From assembly GCF_004134905.2 (NCBI RefSeq), contig NZ_SDPQ02000003.1, positions 434,001-498,000 on the forward strand: a stretch of DNA of 64,000 nt. The letters run 5' to 3'. This document shows, in pieces, positions 59,839-64,000 of the stretch. Source of the stretch: Aeromicrobium ginsengisoli. Its GTDB lineage: Bacteria; Actinomycetota; Actinomycetes; Propionibacteriales; Nocardioidaceae. A program made the position numbers and the translations under genes. The notes under the pieces are model-generated. The model had not been told where the DNA came from and made no database searches. It saw only the letters and a program-made list of their open reading frames with translations. Each line of letters begins with the position of its first letter. The stretch's first letter is position 1.

Positions 59839-62564
59839 CGACTCTGCGCCTCTTCCGGATCCACCTGGTCCACCACTCCCGCTCACTGTTCGTCCTCGCC
59901 ACGATCGTGCTCGTGATGTCGACGCTCACCGCGCTGCTCCCGCGTGCGACCAATCACCTGTTGACCGACGCCCTGCGCGACCAGGTCGACAGCCTGACGG
60001 TCAACCAGCGCGACCTCTCCGCGCACGAGCAGGGCACGCCGACGCCGACCGCGGCCGCCGACCCGGCCGCCAACGACCTGCCGAGCGCCTCGGACCCCGT
60101 GTGGGGCGGACTCGACGACACGATGCGCGAGATCCGCGCGGAGATGCCGCCGCTGCTGCGGTCGCTGTTCGGCCCCGGCCAGTTCGCCATGACGCTCCCG
60201 ACCGCTCCGGCGTCGCCGGCGGACCCGACCGTGCGCACCAAGGCCAACGCCGTCCTCAGCATCGGCTTCGACCCGTTCCTGGCCGACCACGTCAGGATCA
60301 CCAAGGGCCGGGCGCCCGCCGAGGTCACCGCCGACCTGCCCGCTGCCGGTCATCCGGTCGACATCGTGCTGTCGGACGCCGCGGCCAAGACCATGCACTG
60401 GCCCGTCGGTCAGCTGCGCGTGACCCGGGGCAGCGGAGGGCCGCCGATCGAGACCAGGCTGTCGGGCACGTACGCGCCCAAGGATCGCGCCGATCCCGTC
60501 TGGGCTCAGGTGCCGGGCACGCTGGTCCCGTCGGTCTTCGAGCCCGATGGCGGCAAGCCCATCGTGACGGCGGTCGGGTGGGCCGAGCCCGGATCCCTGC
60601 CCCAGCTCGTCCAGCTGAGCTCCAACGCGATCCTGAGCGCCTGGTTCCCGCTCGACTCCTCGGCCCTGACGTCTGGCAACGCACAGGCGTACGCCGGTCA
60701 GCTGCGCGAGTTCGTTCGTCGCAGCCACCTGCTGCCCGGCGACGGCTACCTCAACGACGCCGAGGGCGAGCCGACGATCGTGGGCGCGACGGAGCTGGCG
60801 TTCACCTCCGACGTGCCCCGCGCCATCGACGAGGCGAACGCCGCCAGCACCTCGGCGCTCGCCATGATCGCCCTGTTCGCCTCCGGGCCGCTGGGCGTCG
60901 CCGCGATCGTGCTCATGCTGGCGGCGGGCCTCGCGCTCCGCCAGCAGCGCCGTTCACTGGCCCTCGTCGCGGCTCGCGGCATGTCGGCGAGCCAGCTACG
61001 CACCTTGGTGGGGGTGGAAGGGCTGGCGGCCGGCGTGCCCATGGCTCTGGTCGGCGCGGTCATCGGAGCGGTGATCCTGCCCCACGACGGAAGCGCCGCG
61101 GCAGGGTGGTGGCCAGCCCTGGTGGGCATCACACCGGGACTTCTGATGGCGCTGAGCCCTCCGGTCTCGGCGCGCGCCGAACGTGCCGATCTGACGTCGA
61201 GCGGTGCCGGCTCACAGCGCTGGATCCTCGACGTGCTCGTCCTGCTCGGGGCGGCAGCCGCGATCGTCGCACTGCACGGTCGTGGGTTGGCCACGCCCGA
61301 CGGCGGTGTCGACCCGTTGCTCGCCGCCACGCCACTGCTGCTCAGCCTCGCGGCCTGTCTCGTCGTGATGCGGGCCTACCCCTGGGTGCTCAACCGCCTC
61401 CTGGCCCGCACCGCACGGTGGCGTGGACCCACGGCGTTGATCGGCACGGCGCGGGCTCTGCGCGATCCGGCCGCCGGTCTCGCCGCCGCCCTCGCGCTGG
61501 TCACGAGCGTCGGCATCGCAGTCTTCTCGGCTGTCGCCACGACGACCCTGCAGCACGGCGTCGTGGATGCTTCGAGGGAAGCCGTGGGCGCCGACCTCGT
61601 TGTCGACGGCCGGCCGCTCAATCCGCGGATCCTGACGACGCTGTCCGAGCGCGCGGACGTACGTGCGACCGCCGGCATCACCGAGCAGACCGGCGTGCCG
61701 CTCTTCGCCGACAACAAGCCGGTCTTCGCGCGAGTGCTGTTCGTCGACGTCGCCGCGCTCCGCCGGGTCCAGAAGGACGTGCCGGGCGCCGTGCGACTGC
61801 CGCCGGCACTCGAGGAGACCAGCGGCGACCGGGCCTCGATCCTGGTGTCGAAAGGCTTCGCCAAGGACGACGCCGACCTGAGGCTCGGCGACACCCCGGT
61901 GGACGTGGTCGGCACCGCATCCGTGCCGTCACCGCTCACCACGCTGAGCTCGTGGGTCCTGATTGACCGCTCGGTGGCGAAGCGCCTCGGCCTCGACCCC
62001 GGCCCACCGGGCCGTCTCCTCGTGAGCACCGCGGGACCCGCCAGTGCCGCGCGCGATGCGGTGCGCGCCCTTCCGGGGGATGCGCAGGCCGAGACGCCCC
62101 AGGACCTTGCCAACCGGCTCGAGTACTCGCCGCTCGTGCCCGGTGTACGCCATGCGGCGCAGATCGCCCTCGGCACACTGCTCGCCCTGTGTCTCTCGGT
62201 CATCGCCCTGACCCTCGTACGCGGTGAGGCCAGCAGGTCGCGTCAGGCAGCCCTGCTCGACGCGATGGGTGAACCGCGTCGACGGTCCCGCTGGCTCGTC
62301 GCCTGGGAGGTGGGGCCGCTCGCGGTCCTCGCGATCACGTCGGGCGTCCTGTTCGGGCTCCTGCTCCCCAGGATCGTGCTGGCGGCCATCGACCTGCGGG
62401 CCTTCACGACCGGCACGGTGCAGCCGCCGGTTCACCTCGACCCGGTGCCGACGATCCTGATCGCGGCCGGCGTGCTCGTCGCCGTCGCGGCCGGCACGTT
62501 CCTGGCCGCAGCGGCCACTCGACGCCAGGAGCTGTCCCGGCTCCTGCGGATGACGGAGGATTGA
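59835..62564 (+). CDS. ABC transporter permease 2 (FtsX-type, long)
   Basis: 909 residues with the same layout as permease 1: an N-terminal helix (about 17-37), a large outer domain (about 40-330), a helix cluster (about 340-560), another outer domain and three C-terminal helices (about 745-895). It forms a heteropair with permease 1. The next gene starts 4 nt after its stop. Confidence 0.82.
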   Translation: MTTLRLFRIHLVHHSRSLFVLATIVLVMSTLTALLPRATNHLLTDALRDQVDSLTVNQRDLSAHEQGTPTPTAAADPAANDLPSASDPVWGGLDDTMREIRAEMPPLLRSLFGPGQFAMTLPTAPASPADPTVRTKANAVLSIGFDPFLADHVRITKGRAPAEVTADLPAAGHPVDIVLSDAAAKTMHWPVGQLRVTRGSGGPPIETRLSGTYAPKDRADPVWAQVPGTLVPSVFEPDGGKPIVTAVGWAEPGSLPQLVQLSSNAILSAWFPLDSSALTSGNAQAYAGQLREFVRRSHLLPGDGYLNDAEGEPTIVGATELAFTSDVPRAIDEANAASTSALAMIALFASGPLGVAAIVLMLAAGLALRQQRRSLALVAARGMSASQLRTLVGVEGLAAGVPMALVGAVIGAVILPHDGSAAAGWWPALVGITPGLLMALSPPVSARAERADLTSSGAGSQRWILDVLVLLGAAAAIVALHGRGLATPDGGVDPLLAATPLLLSLAACLVVMRAYPWVLNRLLARTARWRGPTALIGTARALRDPAAGLAAALALVTSVGIAVFSAVATTTLQHGVVDASREAVGADLVVDGRPLNPRILTTLSERADVRATAGITEQTGVPLFADNKPVFARVLFVDVAALRRVQKDVPGAVRLPPALEETSGDRASILVSKGFAKDDADLRLGDTPVDVVGTASVPSPLTTLSSWVLIDRSVAKRLGLDPGPPGRLLVSTAGPASAARDAVRALPGDAQAETPQDLANRLEYSPLVPGVRHAAQIALGTLLALCLSVIALTLVRGEASRSRQAALLDAMGEPRRRSRWLVAWEVGPLAVLAITSGVLFGLLLPRIVLAAIDLRAFTTGTVQPPVHLDPVPTILIAAGVLVAVAAGTFLAAAATRRQELSRLLRMTED

Positions 62565-62568
62565 CCAG

Positions 62569-63474
62569 ATGACACTCATCGAGACCGAAGCCGACATCCG
62601 GTGCAACGACCTGGTCCGCATCTTCACCGCGGTCGGTGTCGAGGTGCAGGCCCTCCAAGGCCTCAACCTCACGGTCGAGCCCGGATCGATGGTCGCACTC
62701 GTGGGCGCCTCCGGCTCAGGGAAGTCGACACTGTTGACGATCCTGTCCGGGCTCGACACCCCGACCGCCGGTCTGGCCCACGTCGCCGGCCACGACCTGC
62801 TGACGATGGACCGCCAGGAGCGCATCGAGTTCCGGCGGCGCAGCGTCGGCTTCGTGTGGCAACAGACCGTACGCAACCTCTTGCCCTACCTGACCGCGGT
62901 CGACAACGTCGAGCTCGCGATGACGATCGGCCGCAGCCACCCCCGGCGCGATCGACCGCGGCGCGCGCTCGAGCTGCTCGACCTGCTGGGCGTCGCCGAC
63001 GTGGCGCAGCGGCTGCCCGCCGAGCTGTCCGGCGGCCAGCAGCAGCGCGTCGCGATCGCCGTCGCGATCGCCAACTCACCACGGGTCCTGCTCGCCGACG
63101 AGCCGACGGGTGAGCTCGACGACGCCGCGAGCGCCGACGTCCTCGAGGCGATGCAGCGGGTCAACAGCGAGCACGGGACGACGGTGCTCATCGTGACCCA
63201 CGACTCGACGGTGTCGAGCCACGTGCAACGCACGGTCCAGATCCGTGACGGCCGCACTGCAGCCGAGACCCTCCGACGTACGCGCGTCGACCAGCACGGA
63301 CAGGAGCACAGCATCGCCGAGGAGTTCGCGGTGCTGGATCGCGTCGGCCGGCTCCAGCTGCCCGACGAGTTCACCTCGCGCCTCGACATGCGCGACCGCG
63401 TGCGCCTTGCGCTGGAGACCGACCACGTCGGCGTCTGGCCCGACGCCCGTCGCGACGACGAGGAGCCGTCATGA
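62569..63474 (+). CDS. ABC transporter ATPase 1 (MacB/LolD-like)
   Basis: 301 residues. Walker A is GASGSGKS (46-53), the signature is LSGGQ (153-157), Walker B is VLLADE (173-178), then HD at the switch. LolD/MacB-type ATPases are about 225 aa; this one has a further about 75-residue C-terminal extension (about 225-301) of unknown role. The stop overlaps a 27-codon ORF at 63471. Confidence 0.9.
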   Translation: MTLIETEADIRCNDLVRIFTAVGVEVQALQGLNLTVEPGSMVALVGASGSGKSTLLTILSGLDTPTAGLAHVAGHDLLTMDRQERIEFRRRSVGFVWQQTVRNLLPYLTAVDNVELAMTIGRSHPRRDRPRRALELLDLLGVADVAQRLPAELSGGQQQRVAIAVAIANSPRVLLADEPTGELDDAASADVLEAMQRVNSEHGTTVLIVTHDSTVSSHVQRTVQIRDGRTAAETLRRTRVDQHGQEHSIAEEFAVLDRVGRLQLPDEFTSRLDMRDRVRLALETDHVGVWPDARRDDEEPS

Positions 63475-63554
63475 GCGAGCGGAGCGAGCGAAACGACAGG
63501 CACCTCACGCCGCTGCCTGCCTGTCGTGGGCTTTTCTGGGAGGCTGCGGCATGA
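63471..63554 (+). CDS. 27-codon ORF bridging two ABC ATPase genes (uncertain)
   Basis: The ATG overlaps the previous stop (ATGA at 63471-63474) and the TGA overlaps the next start (ATGA at 63551-63554). The peptide reads MSERSERNDR...FWEAAA. It is made of a tandem 9-bp repeat and a hairpin, so it may be just an intergenic repeat that keeps translational coupling. No function is claimed. Confidence 0.3.
   Translation: MSERSERNDRHLTPLPACRGLFWEAAA
63473..63490 (+). repeat. Tandem GAGCGAGCG repeat
   Basis: Two direct 9-bp copies, GAGCGAGCG at 63473-63481 and 63482-63490, starting inside the stop codon of ATPase 1. It looks like a short extragenic repeat of the kind found at many actinobacterial gene ends; I cannot count genome copies. 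Confidence 0.6.
63493..63527 (+). repeat. Hairpin between ABC ATPase genes
   Basis: ACGACAGGCA (63493-63502) / TGCCTGTCGT (63518-63527), a perfect 10-bp stem. It is followed by GGGCTTTTC, so it may reduce read-through into the second ATPase gene. Confidence 0.55.
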
Positions 63555-64000
63555 GCCCGGTGCTGCAGGCCGACGGGCTGACCCGCACGTTCAGCACGCC
63601 CGCAGGCGAGGTGCCCGCGTGCGAGGACGTCTCGCTGGAGCTCGAGCCCGGCAAGCTGCTCGTCGTGCGCGGTCCGTCCGGCTCCGGCAAGACGACGCTA
63701 CTCAACCTGCTCGGCGGTCTCGACCGGCCCACTGCCGGTTCTGTCGTCATCGACGGACACGACCTCGGGTCGCTCGACGAGGACGATCTCGCCGGGCTGC
63801 GTCAGCGCTCGATCGGCTTCGTGTTCCAGGCGTTCGGCCTGCTCCCGGTCCTCACCGCTGCGGAGAACATCGAGGTGCCCCTCCGCATCCGTCGCATGGC
63901 GCCGGCCGATCGTGACGCGAGGGTGCTGGAGCTGCTGGACATGGTCGGGCTGGCCGAGCACGGCGCCCAACGACCCGACGAGCTGTCGGGCGGGCAGCAG
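63551..64000 (+). CDS. ABC transporter ATPase 2, N-terminal part
   Basis: 150 residues are visible; the gene runs past the window. Walker A is GPSGSGKT (41-48), the Q-loop is VFQAFGLLP, and the last visible bases encode the signature ELSGGQQ. Same LolD/MacB-like class as ATPase 1. It is preceded by GGGAGG. Two separate ATPases with two long permeases suggest a heteromeric exporter. Confidence 0.9.
   Translation, partial: MSPVLQADGLTRTFSTPAGEVPACEDVSLELEPGKLLVVRGPSGSGKTTLLNLLGGLDRPTAGSVVIDGHDLGSLDEDDLAGLRQRSIGFVFQAFGLLPVLTAAENIEVPLRIRRMAPADRDARVLELLDMVGLAEHGAQRPDELSGGQQ

Noticed and set aside
57478-59886. 802-codon frame opposite ABC permease 1
   Set aside because: Shadow frame; composition is Arg/Gly-rich and has no start signals.

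Overview
The window is very GC-rich and gene-dense. It has the hallmarks of an actinobacterium: frequent GTG/TTG starts, ATGA-overlapping operons, EccC/EccD type VII secretion genes, a mycothiol-dependent enzyme family, a HAIR heat-shock operator and a DevR/DevS-like dormancy module. Gene content fits Propionibacteriales (a Nocardioides/Aeromicrobium-like genome); that placement is inference. There is one tRNA gene, tRNA-Gly(CCC). I see no rRNA, CRISPR array, transposase or phage gene.

Layout. 1-5.2 kb: sugar isomerase/PfkB kinase pair, an MFS exporter with a small exported protein, and a pseudouridine catabolism pair (psuG and a kinase). 5.4-9.4 kb: a Pro/Lys-rich wall-type protein, dcd, tRNA-Gly with a nearby second copy of its 3' end, an acetyltransferase, a secreted GH5/ricin-B hydrolase with two LacI-like operator repeats, and a YegP-like protein. 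9.5-10.6 kb: a LysR regulator divergent from a 43-aa protein.

10.7-24.6 kb is one long minus-strand secretion block. In transcription order it holds EccD, a MinD-like ATPase, a one-TM protein, SAF/CpaB, TadZ-like, TadA, TadB, TadC, a Flp-type pilin, two TadE proteins and a TadG-like protein. A lipoprotein, a secreted protein and a membrane-spanning LysM + winged-helix/BTAD protein follow. Divergent from it (24.7-33.1 kb) are EccC (three ATPase domains), three small helical proteins without tryptophan or cysteine, an 847-aa protein and a lipoprotein. EccB, EccE and mycosin are not seen, so this looks like a reduced or unusual type VII system fused to a Tad pilus locus. It is the most interesting part of the window.

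33.2-36.6 kb: a HAD hydrolase, a long acyl-CoA dehydrogenase and an OhrR-like MarR regulator with a perfect 18-bp operator and a probably leaderless transcript. 36.6-43.5 kb is a compact DevR/DosR-like hypoxia island: two DoxX proteins, a PPOX-fold flavoprotein, a flavodoxin, a tandem universal stress protein, a DevS-like GAF kinase, a DevR-like regulator and a zinc alcohol dehydrogenase. Six near-palindromes of the form GGGACCTAGGTCCC sit in the intergenic regions of this island.

43.6-50.9 kb holds housekeeping and hypothetical genes, ending with an Hsp20 gene under a HAIR operator. 51.0-54.5 kb is a branched-chain 2-oxoacid dehydrogenase operon (E1 alpha, E1 beta, E2). 54.8-56.9 kb has a HisC2-type aminotransferase divergent from an EamA transporter, with a TetR-like operator between them. 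56.9-64.0 kb is an ABC exporter operon with two FtsX-type permeases and two ATPases, the last cut by the window end.

Two signal types recur. Many genes have a -10-like hexamer exactly 6-7 nt before the start codon, suggesting leaderless transcription. Several secretion-block genes instead use a GGGGG-containing Shine-Dalgarno with GTG or TTG starts.
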